A stretch of DNA of 25,124 nucleotides, taken from positions 1 through 25,124 of the forward strand of contig CALFXA010000055.1 of NCBI GenBank assembly GCA_937928015.1, given 5' to 3'. The stretch is from an uncultured Anaerolineales bacterium (lineage in GTDB: Bacteria; Chloroflexota; Anaerolineae; Anaerolineales; Villigracilaceae). Positions 15,199-23,321 of this stretch are shown here, in pieces (the stretch's first letter is position 1; each line of letters begins with the position of its first letter). The position numbers and the translations under genes are program-made. The notes below the pieces were generated by a model, which saw only the letters and a list, made by a program, of their open reading frames with translations, was not told the DNA's origin and searched no databases.

Positions 15199-16457
15199 CG
15201 CAAGGTCTCCAGGACGTCGAAGTAGTTAGGAAAGGTCTTGGAGACGCAGCCAGGGTTTTCGATGGTGACACCGTCCATGCGGAGGCCGATCAACGCAAAA
15301 GACATCGCCATGCGGTGATCATTATAGGTGTGGATGGTAGCAGGTTGGAAGGTATCACAGGGATGGATGGTCATGCCGTCGTCATGTTCCTCGACTTGCA
15401 CGCCGAGGCGCTTTAGCTCGGTGCAGACGGCGGACACGCGGTCGGTCTCCTTGACGCGAGCCGAGGCGATGCCGCGGATGCGCGTGGGCGTGGATGCGAA
15501 GGGCGCGATCACTGCCAGCGTCTGGGCGGTATCGGGGATGTCACGCATGTCCACATCCAGGCCGACGAGGTGCGAGTGACGGGTGACGAGGATGGCGTTT
15601 TCCTCTTCGGTGACCATGCAGCCCATGCGTTGCAGCACATCCAGGAAGGCGATGTCGCCCTGCTTCGAGCGGCGCGAGATGTTCTCCACGCGGACGGTCC
15701 CACCGAGGATGGCGGGCGCGGCAAAGAAATACGAAGCGGCCGAGGCGTCGGATTCGATGGCGTAGGTGGAAAGTGGCGAGTAGCAAGTGGGATGGATGAT
15801 GAAACGGGAGTAACCGTCACGTTCGATCTGCACACCGAAGTCGGACATGATGGCCAGGCTCATGTCGACATAGGGTTTGGAGTTGAGATCGGTGCTGAGT
15901 TCGATCTCGATGGGCGCTTGCGCGTAGGGTGCGACCATCAATAATGCAGATAAAAATTGCGAGGAGATGTTGCCCGCGATTTGTGTTTTGCCGCCTGGCA
16001 GGCCGTGGGCGAGGATTTTTAGCGGAACCGTGGACGGCTGACCGTGGACGGTGGCGCCGAGTTGCGTGAGTGATTGAACGAGGTCGCCGATGGGGCGTTC
16101 GCGCATGCGGGCGTCGCCGTCGAGGAGGAATTCGCCGTCACCCAATGTGAGGAAAGCCGAGAGGAAGCGCGCCGCTGTGCCCGCGTTGCCGATGAACAGT
16201 TCTGCGCTGCGAGCGGGGATTCTTCCGCCCAGACCTGCGACCGTCATCTCATGGTTGGTCTCGTCGAGAACCACGTCGAAGCCAAGAGTTTGCAGAGCCT
16301 GGGCAAAGTAACGCGAGTCGTCGCTGAAGAGCGCGTTCATCAGGCGCGTGGTGCCGTTTGCCAGGGCGGCAATCAACAGTGCGCGGTTGGTCAGCGACTT
16401 GGAGCCAGGCATGCGGACGGTGGCGTTGATCGGATGGGAGATGGGTGTGATTTGCAT
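15195..16457 (-). CDS. aroA: 3-phosphoshikimate 1-carboxyvinyltransferase (EPSP synthase)
   Basis: Step 6: transfers the enolpyruvyl group of PEP to shikimate-3-phosphate. The 420-residue protein has GSKSLTNRALL with Lys20, GNAGTAARFL at 90-99, the SSQFLSALLMVAPYA region, IESDASAASYFF, KETDR and YNDHRMAM. Where class I enzymes usually have Pro after the Arg of GNAGTAxRP, this protein has Phe98. Two stretches (residues 136-145 and 222-231) come from periodic DNA (16027-16051 and 15766-15793). There is no clear Shine-Dalgarno; aroA starts 14 nt after the tyrA stop and is probably coupled. Its TGA overlaps the aroE ATG. Confidence 0.96.
   Translation of the reverse strand: MQITPISHPINATVRMPGSKSLTNRALLIAALANGTTRLMNALFSDDSRYFAQALQTLGFDVVLDETNHEMTVAGLGGRIPARSAELFIGNAGTAARFLSAFLTLGDGEFLLDGDARMRERPIGDLVQSLTQLGATVHGQPSTVPLKILAHGLPGGKTQIAGNISSQFLSALLMVAPYAQAPIEIELSTDLNSKPYVDMSLAIMSDFGVQIERDGYSRFIIHPTCYSPLSTYAIESDASAASYFFAAPAILGGTVRVENISRRSKQGDIAFLDVLQRMGCMVTEEENAILVTRHSHLVGLDVDMRDIPDTAQTLAVIAPFASTPTRIRGIASARVKETDRVSAVCTELKRLGVQVEEHDDGMTIHPCDTFQPATIHTYNDHRMAMSFALIGLRMDGVTIENPGCVSKTFPNYFDVLETLR
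15766..15793. repeat. Heptamer tandem repeat inside aroA
   Basis: Four 7-nt units run without gap: GTGGAAA, GTGGCGA, GTAGCAA, GTGGGAT (pattern GTNGNNN). The array is inside the reading frame and encodes AroA residues 222-231 (HPTCYSPLST on the minus strand). A second periodic patch in aroA has ACCGTGGACGG at 16027-16037 and again at 16041-16051, with a 14-nt period. Confidence 0.7.
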
Positions 16458-16469
16458 GACAAGATCGGT

Positions 16470-16490
16470 TTTCAGTGAACAGTGGTCAGT
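16470..16490. repeat. Heptamer tandem repeat at the tyrA 3' end
   Basis: Three 7-nt units TTTCAGT, GAACAGT, GGTCAGT (pattern NNNCAGT on the plus strand). On the coding strand they supply the last codons (Leu-Thr-Thr-Val-His) and the stop of tyrA, and they lie in the short tyrA-aroA junction. Confidence 0.7.
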
Positions 16491-17332
16491 TCGTGGTAGG
16501 CGGCGCGTGATAGGTCGAGGGTGGCTTCGAGGCTGGTGAAGTCGCTTGACGAAAGTTGCATCTCCAGCGTGTCAAGCTGCGATTGCAGGCGATGGATGGC
16601 GGTCAGGATGTTCTCGCGGTTGGTTTGCATGACACCCATCATCATACTCGACGGGGTGCCCGCCAGTCGGCTCGTGGAGCGGAAGCCTGGTCCGACCAGT
16701 GGCGCACATTCTTCGGGGGTGGCCAGTGCCAGCGCGGACGAGAGCAGGAACGGCAGATGACTGGTGGCCGCCAGAATGCGGTCGTGCTCGGCGGCGTCGA
16801 GGGTGATGGCCTTCGCGCCGATAGCGGCGATGACCTGCTGCGCGGCGCTCAGCGCGCGGGATGTGGTGCGTGCCATCGGCGTGAGGATGAAGGGCGCGCC
16901 GTAGTAGAGCGTGCGCTCCGCGTTGGCCAGGGTCAGCTTTTCCTTGCCGCAGATAGGATGCCCGCCAAGTGAGTCGAAGCGCTTGGGCAGCCTGTCCATT
17001 TGCTCGACGATGGCTTGCTTGGTCGAGCCGAGGTCGAGCACGATGCACGAGTTGGACGTGTACTCGGGTAGTTTCTGCAACAACGCAAGAATCACAGGCA
17101 CGGGCGCAGCCAGGATCACGAGGTCAGCCTGCGGGAGCAGATTGGCGGGGTCGCTTTCAGCCTGGTCAACGATGTTTTGACGGAGGGCAAGCGACAGGGC
17201 GGCAAGGTCGGGGTCGATTCCCAATAGGGCGGCGCATGCTCCTTTCAATGCCAGCGCCAGCGAGCCGCCCATCAGGCCCAATCCCACGATGGCGACCTTC
17301 GCATCCTTCAGGCGAAAGCCATCCTCGCTCAT
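16472..17332 (-). CDS. tyrA: Prephenate dehydrogenase
   Basis: Oxidative decarboxylation of prephenate to 4-hydroxyphenylpyruvate in tyrosine synthesis, probably NAD-dependent. The 286-residue protein has a Rossmann motif GLGLMGG at 17-23, the acidic end of strand 2 (GIDPD), LDLGSTK, the active-site block [10 protein letters not shown] with His125, and [14 protein letters not shown] in the dimerisation domain. It lacks a C-terminal ACT domain, so direct tyrosine feedback through one is not expected. ATG 17332 overlaps the stop of the preceding aroF gene as ATGA. The final residues derive from a heptamer repeat. Confidence 0.95.
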   Translation of the reverse strand: MSEDGFRLKDAKVAIVGLGLMGGSLALALKGACAALLGIDPDLAALSLALRQNIVDQAESDPANLLPQADLVILAAPVPVILALLQKLPEYTSNSCIVLDLGSTKQAIVEQMDRLPKRFDSLGGHPICGKEKLTLANAERTLYYGAPFILTPMARTTSRALSAAQQVIAAIGAKAITLDAAEHDRILAATSHLPFLLSSALALATPEECAPLVGPGFRSTSRLAGTPSSMMMGVMQTNRENILTAIHRLQSQLDTLEMQLSSSDFTSLEATLDLSRAAYHELTTVH

Positions 17333-18369
17333 GCCGCCTCATGCGCCGACGCGACCGCCAGCCGACGATCCACCGCCTCGGCCACGGCCTTGACCTGTTT
17401 GACCAATTTGGCGAAGGTCTCAGGCGTGAGCGATTGCTTTCCGTCTGAGAGAGCGTGCGCGGGATCCTGATGCACTTCGATAATCAGGCCATCCGCCCCC
17501 GCGGCGATGGCGCCCTTGGCGACAGACGAGACGAAAGCCGCGTGGCCCGTTGAGTGACTGGGGTCGAGGACGACGGGCAGATGCGTGAGCGACTTGAGCA
17601 CGGGGATGGCGTTGATGTCGGTGGTGTTGCGCGTGGCGGTTTCAAAGGTGCGGATGCCGCGTTCGCACAGCATGACCTTTTTATTGCCGCCTGAGAGGAT
17701 GTATTCCGCCGCCATGAGCAGTTCTTCAATCGTGGCAGACAATCCGCGCTTGAGCAACACGGGTGTACGCGTCTCGCCGATGGCGCGTAGCAGATTGAAA
17801 TTCTGCATGTTGCGCGCGCCGACCTGCATCACATCGACGTACTGAGTCATGACCTCGATCTGCGAGATGGCCATGATCTCGGCCACCACGGGCAGGCCTG
17901 TCTTCTTGCGGGCTTCGGCTAGATATTCGAGTCCTTCCTCGCCCAGACCCTGGAAGGCATACGGCGACGAACGTGGCTTGAAGGCCCCGCCGCGCAGGGC
18001 GTTGGCGCCCGCCTCTTTGACGGCCTGCGCAATTTCGAGGAGTTGCGAACGGCCCTCGACCGAGCAGGGTCCCGCTATCACGGCGATCTCTTCGCCCCCC
18101 ACGCTGAATCCGTCAATTGGGAAGACCGAGGCCTCGGGGTGGAACTGGCGCGAGGCCAGCTTGTATGGCTGCGAGATGCGCTGCACGAGCATGACGCCTG
18201 GCAGGGTCTCGAAGGCGCTGGTGGGTACGCTATGGCTTTCGCCCACCGCGCCGATGACGGTCTGTTCCGCGCCTTCGATGACGTGCGCCGAGAGGTGATT
18301 CTCCTCGATATGCGAGATGACGTGTGCGACCTGTTCCTTCGTCGCGCCTGGATGCATGATAATCATCAT
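17329..18369 (-). CDS. aroF: DAHP synthase type I-beta, copy 2 (promoter-distal)
   Basis: First step: PEP plus erythrose-4-phosphate to DAHP. In the 346-residue protein, an N-terminal ACT-like/ferredoxin-like domain (about 1-68) precedes the TIM barrel. Metal ligands Cys102 (GPCS), His272 (PSHSTGH), Glu298 and Asp309 match the positions in the Thermotoga maritima enzyme. In that protein the N-terminal domain mediates tyrosine inhibition; here that is inferred. It is a clear paralogue of the next gene upstream, same layout and roughly 70% identical by eye. ATG 18369 begins MMIIM, as in the paralogue. It is separated from it by 133 bp containing repeat arms. Confidence 0.96.
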   Translation of the reverse strand: MMIIMHPGATKEQVAHVISHIEENHLSAHVIEGAEQTVIGAVGESHSVPTSAFETLPGVMLVQRISQPYKLASRQFHPEASVFPIDGFSVGGEEIAVIAGPCSVEGRSQLLEIAQAVKEAGANALRGGAFKPRSSPYAFQGLGEEGLEYLAEARKKTGLPVVAEIMAISQIEVMTQYVDVMQVGARNMQNFNLLRAIGETRTPVLLKRGLSATIEELLMAAEYILSGGNKKVMLCERGIRTFETATRNTTDINAIPVLKSLTHLPVVLDPSHSTGHAAFVSSVAKGAIAAGADGLIIEVHQDPAHALSDGKQSLTPETFAKLVKQVKAVAEAVDRRLAVASAHEAA

Positions 18370-18410
18370 AGTGAAAGAGTCCTTTTCTATTTTCGCGCTG
18401 AGTGAATGGT

Positions 18411-18500
18411 CCGCGTTGAGCGGAGCGCAGCGAAGTCGAAGCGCATGTGTAATTGATGAATTTTTTTAAAACTCGTCCTTCGACTACGCTCGGGACGGGG
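18411..18500. repeat. Repeat arms with terminator-like hairpin between the two aroF genes
   Basis: Two arms resemble each other in inverted orientation: GAGCGCAGCGAAGTCGAAGCG within 18421-18443, and CTTCGACTACGCTCGGGACG at 18478-18497. On the minus strand CGTCC (18497-18493) pairs with GGACG (18478-18474), with CGA/TCG inside, and is followed by AGTTTTAAAAAAA. This could weaken read-through into the distal aroF copy and the downstream aro genes. The T-tract is short, so termination strength is doubtful. Confidence 0.5.
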
Positions 18501-18502
18501 GA

Positions 18503-19555
<1,053 letters not shown>

Positions 19556-19580
19556 GGTGATTTCTCCTTGACCTGTGGTT

Positions 19581-19952
19581 TTATGCGCGGGCGGCCAGGT
19601 CGGGCCGCAATTTGACGGCGTCGCGCAAATAGACGTGTTGGATGGCGGACTGCGGTAGTTCGGTGTTCCAGTGGATCAGCACACGGATGCACAATGGCAT
19701 GCTGTCGGGTACGGGGATTTCACGGGCGCATAACATCGGGACGAGGCCCCAGCCGATTTGACGGGCGGCCAGCGCGGGGTGGGTCGCGGCGATGTCGTCA
19801 GTGACCGTGAAGACTGCTGAGACGATGTCCTCTATCCGCAGCGCGGGGTTGGCCTCCAGGATGGATGTCAGTAATTCCTGAGTGGCTGAGTGAATCTGTT
19901 CCTTGTCGTCTGCGGTGACGGTGATCGCGCCGCGGATGCCGCGAGTGGTCAT
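19581..19952 (-). CDS. aroH: Chorismate mutase, AroH class
   Basis: Rearranges chorismate to prephenate, the branch to Phe and Tyr. The 123-residue protein is a stand-alone trimeric-type mutase, not fused to DAHP synthase, PheA or TyrA. All residues of the Bacillus subtilis AroH active site are at identical numbers: Arg7, Glu78, Arg90, Tyr108, Arg116. AGGAGG lies 4 nt before ATG 19952. It is the first structural gene after the attenuator, so it and the genes downstream are placed under leader control. Confidence 0.97.
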   Translation of the reverse strand: MTTRGIRGAITVTADDKEQIHSATQELLTSILEANPALRIEDIVSAVFTVTDDIAATHPALAARQIGWGLVPMLCAREIPVPDSMPLCIRVLIHWNTELPQSAIQHVYLRDAVKLRPDLAARA

Positions 19953-19970
19953 GGTGCCTCCTGATGGAGA

Positions 19971-20003
19971 AAATGAAAAGAGCGAGCCGATTGGCTCGCT
20001 CTT
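19971..20003 (-). terminator. Attenuator terminator in the aroH leader
   Basis: On the minus strand AAGAGCGAGCC (20003-19993), loop AATC, GGCTCGCTCTT (19988-19978) form a perfect 11-bp stem followed by TTCATTTTC. It stands between the leader ORF stop and the aroH ribosome binding site, 19 nt upstream of the aroH start. A terminator in front of an operon rather than behind it is the mark of attenuation. Confidence 0.9.
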
Positions 20004-20052
20004 GTTTCCTGGGTATGCGTGTTCTGCCTACCGCTTAAGCGCCACCAACGGC
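19986..20052 (-). promoter_or_regulatory. Antiterminator pairing of the aroH leader RNA
   Basis: RNA bases 20052-20049 (GCCG) pair with 19986-19989; 20048-20044 (UUGGU) with 19991-19995; 20041-20037 (CGCUU) with 19997-20001. That makes 14 pairs, two of them G-U, with one bulged U and a small internal loop. The pairing uses the 5' arm and loop of the terminator, so the two structures exclude each other. Bases 20037-20052 overlap the last codons and stop of the leader peptide, so a ribosome finishing the leader would hide them. Confidence 0.75.
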
Positions 20053-20112
20053 AACCGAGTTTTGGAAGCCGTAAAAGTACCACGCAAAATAATAGCGGTG
20101 CGACAGGTTCAT
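20035..20112 (-). CDS. Aromatic-rich leader peptide of the aro operon
   Basis: A 25-codon ORF that begins MNLSHRYYFAWYFYGF and ends in VAVGGA. Codons 7-16 contain four Tyr, three Phe and one Trp, far above chance. The stop at 20037-20035 lies in the antiterminator segment, and a terminator follows 31 nt later. By analogy with pheL and trpL, scarcity of Tyr-, Phe- or Trp-tRNA would stall the ribosome at 20094-20065, free the antiterminator and let transcription reach aroH. Full supply would let it reach the stop and terminate transcription. There is no Shine-Dalgarno; the predicted transcript start is about 4 nt before ATG, so it is essentially leaderless. The peptide itself probably has no other function. 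Confidence 0.85.
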   Translation of the reverse strand: MNLSHRYYFAWYFYGFQNSVAVGGA

Positions 20113-20122
20113 ATTGGGCGCT

Positions 20123-20151
20123 ATTCTACGCATCAAGAGGGAATGTGTCAA
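20123..20151 (-). promoter_or_regulatory. Strong sigma-70 promoter of the aroH-aroQ operon
   Basis: Minus-strand TTGACA (20151-20146, perfect), 17-bp spacer, TAGAAT (20128-20123). The predicted start is near 20116, just before the leader peptide ATG. No operator-like palindrome is seen, consistent with control mainly by attenuation. Confidence 0.88.
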
Positions 20152-20164
20152 GAAGCAAAATTAT

Positions 20165-20303
20165 GATGTCATTGCGAACCCAAACGGAGCGAGGGCGAAG
20201 CAATCTCATCGTTATCAGGAGCGCCCTTAAAACTTGAGATTGCTCACCTGCCCTTGCGGGCGGTGCAAGGGTCGTTGCCCTTTCAGGGCTTCTCGCAATG
20301 ACG
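20165..20303. repeat. Dispersed repeat element, copy 2, between pheA and the aro promoter
   Basis: Bounded by GATGTCATTGCGA (20165-20177) and TCGCAATGACG (20293-20303). It contains the 41-nt segment 20235-20275 identical in inverse orientation to copy 1 at 14289-14329, plus GAAGCAATCTCA at 20199-20210. It has no ORF. It begins 14 bp upstream of the -35 box of the aro promoter and ends exactly at the pheA stop codon. Confidence 0.87.
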
Positions 20304-21116
20304 TTAAATTCTATACCTTTGATAACATCCAAGCACGCGCAGCATGACGGCGTACTCGCCGAGGTGGTCGAGCGCACGCTGGGATGCATCCTCACTGACC
20401 GCGCCGATGAAGTCCACGTAGAAGAGATACTCCCAGGGCTTGCCCGCCAGTGGACGGGATTCGATCTTGGTCAGGTCGATGTCGCGCAGGGCGAAGACGC
20501 TCAACGCTTTGAAGAGTGCGCCTGGCTGGTTCTTGAGCGTGAACACAATGGAGGTCTTGGCCTCACCTTCGGGTTGTTTGTCCGCGCGTGAGATGGCCAG
20601 AAAGCGCGTGTAATTTTCCTGATCGTCCTCGATGCCTTCTTCGAGGATTCTCATGCCATACAGTTGCGCCGCGCGCTTCGACGCGATGGCCGCGGTGGTG
20701 CGCTCTCCGCTGGCCTTGAGCATCTTGACGCTGCCCGCCGTGTCGTAGACGGGTTCAGTCTTCACGCCCAGATTCCGCAGATAGCCTGCGCATTGTCCCA
20801 GCGCCTGCGGATGGCTGATAACGCGCTGGATGTCTTTCTTTTCAACATCTTCGAATGCGATCAGGCAATGCCGCACACGCAGAAAATACTCGCCGACGAT
20901 GTGCAGATCATGACGCAGCAATAGATCGTAGTTTTGGTGGATGCTGCCTGCCAGCGAATTCTCGATGGGGATCAGACCCATGTCACAGGCGCCCGAGGCC
21001 ACGGCGGTAAACACATCGTCAAAGGTTTCGCAGGGGAGAGTCTCGACCTCGCCGAAGTAATTGAAGGTGGCCTGCTCGCTGTACGCGCCTGGCTCACCCT
21101 GGAATGCGACTTTCAT
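20304..21116 (-). CDS. pheA: Prephenate dehydratase
   Basis: Converts prephenate to phenylpyruvate for phenylalanine. The 270-residue protein has no chorismate mutase domain; that role falls to aroH. The catalytic domain (about 1-180) has IPIENSLAGSIHQNYDLL and the essential TRF motif at 170-172 (NYTRFLAIS). The C-terminal ACT domain has GALFKAL at 199-205 and ESRP at 219-222, the phenylalanine-binding motifs, so feedback inhibition by Phe is expected. AGGAGG precedes ATG 21116, which overlaps the aminotransferase stop as ATGA. Its stop touches the repeat element. Confidence 0.96.
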   Translation of the reverse strand: MKVAFQGEPGAYSEQATFNYFGEVETLPCETFDDVFTAVASGACDMGLIPIENSLAGSIHQNYDLLLRHDLHIVGEYFLRVRHCLIAFEDVEKKDIQRVISHPQALGQCAGYLRNLGVKTEPVYDTAGSVKMLKASGERTTAAIASKRAAQLYGMRILEEGIEDDQENYTRFLAISRADKQPEGEAKTSIVFTLKNQPGALFKALSVFALRDIDLTKIESRPLAGKPWEYLFYVDFIGAVSEDASQRALDHLGEYAVMLRVLGCYQRYRI

Positions 21117-22300
21117 CGAACCTCCTGCTTTTCTGCCCATTCGATGATTTTTCTCAACCCCGCTTCGACATCCGCATCGGAAGCGGCAATCGTCATGCGG
21201 ACGAAGCCCTCGCCTTGGTCGCCAAAGGCGGAGCCCGGGACGAGGCCCACGCCCGCTTCGTCGAGCAGATGCTCGCAGATTTCGACCGAACTCATGCCCA
21301 GCGGGCGGAAGTCGAGGAAGAAGTAGAAGGCGCCCTTCGACGGCTGGACCAGCACTTTCTCGCTTTCGTATTCGGCGGCGATGTGGATGACCAGGTCGCG
21401 GCGGCGGGCGTAGGCGGAGCGCATGTCTGCGGCGGACTGCTGCATACCCGCGTCGGTCAAGGCGAAGGCGGCTGCTTTTTGCACGAAGGGTGCCACGCAG
21501 GTGATCGAGTTCTGGCCGGCCTTGAGCGCATTCTCGATGACGCTGGACGGCGCAGCCAGATAGCCGACGCGCCAGCCCGTCATGGCGTAGGTCTTGGACA
21601 GGCTGTGGACCAGCAGCGTGCGTTCCTTCGCGCCAGGCAGGGCGCCCGCACTGGTGGGCTTTTCTTCGTAGTACAGATTCTCGTAGACTTCATCACTGAC
21701 CACCCACAGATTGTGCGCAGCGGCAAACTCTTGTAGTTTCGCCAGATACTCACGTGCGGGATACATACCCGTCGGGTTGGACGGATAGTTCAGCACGATC
21801 ACGCGTGTCTTCGCGGTCAGCGCCTTTTCCCAGGACTCGAAGTGCGGGATGAATCCGTTCTCGGCGGGCGCGGGCACGCGCACCACATCCGCACGCAGCA
21901 TGGACGCCATATTGGCGTGTGTGGCCCAGGTCGGGTCGGGGATCAAGACTTCATCGCCAGGGTTGAGGATGGACTGCATGGCCAGATAATAGGCGTGGAT
22001 TCCGCCATGCGTGACCAGGATCTCGGAGGCGGGATCATAGCTCAGGCCGTTGTCGCGAGCCAGTTTGACGGCAGCGGCCGTCCGCAGTTCGAGCGAGCCG
22101 CGGCTGGGGCCGTAATGCGTCAGCCCGCTGATCAGGGCGGCGTTGGCGGCATCCAGCACGGACTGAGGCGTGGCAAAGTCAGGATCGCCGACTTGAAGTT
22201 GGATCACTTGTCGGCCCGAAGCTTTGACGGCCAGAATGCGGTCGTTCATCGCGACCGTGGCGGATTGTCGAATCTTATCGAATTGAGTATTAAGTTCCAT
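21113..22300 (-). CDS. Class I/II PLP aminotransferase, probably aromatic/aspartate type
   Basis: A fold-type I aminotransferase of 395 residues. The PLP Lys is K236 in SLSKTYAMTGWRVGY; NYPSNPTG lies at 171-178, SDEVYE at 202-207, and the Arg that binds substrate carboxylate in GFVRMTIA. The family includes aspartate, aromatic and alanine enzymes. Overlap with pheA (ATGA) suggests it makes phenylalanine and tyrosine from phenylpyruvate and 4-hydroxyphenylpyruvate, the only step otherwise missing from this locus. Substrate preference cannot be read from sequence alone. TATAAT at 22332-22327 gives a short 5' leader. Confidence 0.9.
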   Translation of the reverse strand: MELNTQFDKIRQSATVAMNDRILAVKASGRQVIQLQVGDPDFATPQSVLDAANAALISGLTHYGPSRGSLELRTAAAVKLARDNGLSYDPASEILVTHGGIHAYYLAMQSILNPGDEVLIPDPTWATHANMASMLRADVVRVPAPAENGFIPHFESWEKALTAKTRVIVLNYPSNPTGMYPAREYLAKLQEFAAAHNLWVVSDEVYENLYYEEKPTSAGALPGAKERTLLVHSLSKTYAMTGWRVGYLAAPSSVIENALKAGQNSITCVAPFVQKAAAFALTDAGMQQSAADMRSAYARRRDLVIHIAAEYESEKVLVQPSKGAFYFFLDFRPLGMSSVEICEHLLDEAGVGLVPGSAFGDQGEGFVRMTIAASDADVEAGLRKIIEWAEKQEVR

Positions 22301-22326
22301 GTCTTGTCCAGCGATTAAATTTCCGC

Positions 22327-22332
22327 ATTATA
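22327..22332 (-). promoter_or_regulatory. -10 box of the aminotransferase-pheA operon
   Basis: TATAAT on the minus strand, 26 nt before ATG 22300. The -35 region falls in the T-tract of the tRNA terminator, where TTTGTT (22353-22348, 15-bp spacing) is a weak candidate. Confidence 0.55.
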
Positions 22333-22345
22333 CTCCCAAGCTTTA

Positions 22346-22375
22346 AAAACAAAGACCGCCAATGACGGCGGTCTT
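22346..22375 (-). terminator. Rho-independent terminator of tRNA-Val
   Basis: Minus-strand AAGACCGCC (22375-22367), loop GTCATT, GGCGGTCTT (22360-22352), then TGTTTTT. It starts 2 nt after the tRNA 3' end. Confidence 0.92.
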
Positions 22376-22376
22376 G

Positions 22377-22450
22377 TGGGCGCGGAGGGACTCGAACCCC
22401 CGACTTCTACTGTGTGATAGTAGCGCTCTAACCAACTGAGCTACGCACCC
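22377..22450 (-). tRNA. tRNA-Val (anticodon CAC)
   Basis: The minus strand folds as a full cloverleaf: acceptor GGGTGCG with CGCGCCC, D arm GCTC/GAGC, anticodon stem CTACT/AGTAG with loop ATCACAC (anticodon CAC at 22416-22414, reading GUG), and T arm with TTCGAGT. The discriminator is A; the CCA end is not encoded. It has its own promoter and terminator. Confidence 0.96.
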
Positions 22451-22466
22451 AAATCGAGCGAGCGGT

Positions 22467-22495
22467 ATTATAGCCGAGACGCGAATCTTTGGCAA
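22467..22495 (-). promoter_or_regulatory. Promoter of tRNA-Val
   Basis: Minus-strand TTGCCA (22495-22490), 17-bp spacer, TATAAT (22472-22467). The predicted start is near 22460, about 10 nt before the mature tRNA. Confidence 0.82.
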
Positions 22496-22509
22496 GTGAT
22501 TTGGCCGAA

Positions 22510-23280
22510 CTATTTTTCCACGGGCAATAGATAACCGCCATCGACATGGATGATCTGGCCGACGATCATGGCAGAGGCGGGGGAACACAGGAAGGCCACC
22601 ACGCCCGCTACGTCTTCCAGCGAGACCAATCGCCCCGCAGGAACCTTATCGATGAAAGCCTGCAAGATGTTCTCGCGGCCGCCCATCGAGGCAAAATGAT
22701 GCAGTGCCTCGGTCTCGACCACGCCAGGCGATACGGCGTTGACGTGAATATTCTTTGGGGCAAGTTCCACACCCAGGTAGCGGGTGATGGATTCGAGCGC
22801 GGCCTTGCTCGCGCCGACTACCACGTAATCGGGCAGCACCCACGTGGACCCCGCACTGCTCACGCTGACGATGTGTCCGCCACCACGCTTCTCCATCAGC
22901 GGGACAGCGCGTTGTGCGGCGAACAATAATGAGCGTGCGTTGATATTCATGGTCCAATCCCAACCTTTGGGCTTTTGCTCCATGGCAGGACGGTTGTAGC
23001 CCGAGGCTGCGTTGTGGACGAAAATGTCCAGCCCACCAAACTGGCTCTCGACCTCGTCGAACATGCGGTGGAGCTCATCCAGGTCGCCTACGTCCGCCTT
23101 GATGAGCAGGGCGCGGCGGCCCAAGGCCTCGACCTCGCGGACGGTCTCTTCGGCGGGCGCGCGGTTGCGGAAGAAATTTATCGCCACATTCGCGCCGCGT
23201 TGGGCGAAGTGTAACGCAATCGCACGGCCAATGCCGCGACCCGATCCTGTGATCAGCGCAAGTTTGTTTTGGAAGTCCAT
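22510..23280 (-). CDS. fabL: Enoyl-ACP reductase III (FabL-like SDR)
   Basis: A short-chain dehydrogenase of 256 residues with TGSGRGIG at 11-18 and the NAAS motif. The catalytic Ser is near 141-142, and Tyr152 and Lys159 are separated by six residues (YVVVGASK). That Y-x6-K spacing, unlike the usual Y-x3-K, is the mark of Bacillus FabL. Blocks such as WDWTMNINA, GGGHIVSVSS and KAALESITRYLGVELAPK also closely resemble it. FabL reduces enoyl-ACP with NADPH in fatty acid synthesis. AGAGGA precedes ATG 23280. No other fatty acid genes are nearby. Confidence 0.85.
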   Translation of the reverse strand: MDFQNKLALITGSGRGIGRAIALHFAQRGANVAINFFRNRAPAEETVREVEALGRRALLIKADVGDLDELHRMFDEVESQFGGLDIFVHNAASGYNRPAMEQKPKGWDWTMNINARSLLFAAQRAVPLMEKRGGGHIVSVSSAGSTWVLPDYVVVGASKAALESITRYLGVELAPKNIHVNAVSPGVVETEALHHFASMGGRENILQAFIDKVPAGRLVSLEDVAGVVAFLCSPASAMIVGQIIHVDGGYLLPVEK

Positions 23281-23290
23281 AATATCCTCT

Positions 23291-23318
23291 GTAGGGGCGA
23301 GCGGCCGCTCGCCCCTAC
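23291..23318. repeat. Perfect 28-bp palindrome
   Basis: GTAGGGGCGAGCGG joined directly to its complement, between the zinc-ribbon gene and fabL. The arm sequence matches that of the 456-483 hairpin apart from small changes, so both look like members of a dispersed palindromic family. There is no T-tract. Confidence 0.75.
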
Positions 23319-23321
23319 GTA

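Noticed and set aside
19953..20303. T-box or known riboswitch upstream of aroH
   Set aside because: No T-box sequence or specifier-loop arrangement could be found, and the aromatic-rich ORF with antiterminator explains the leader better.
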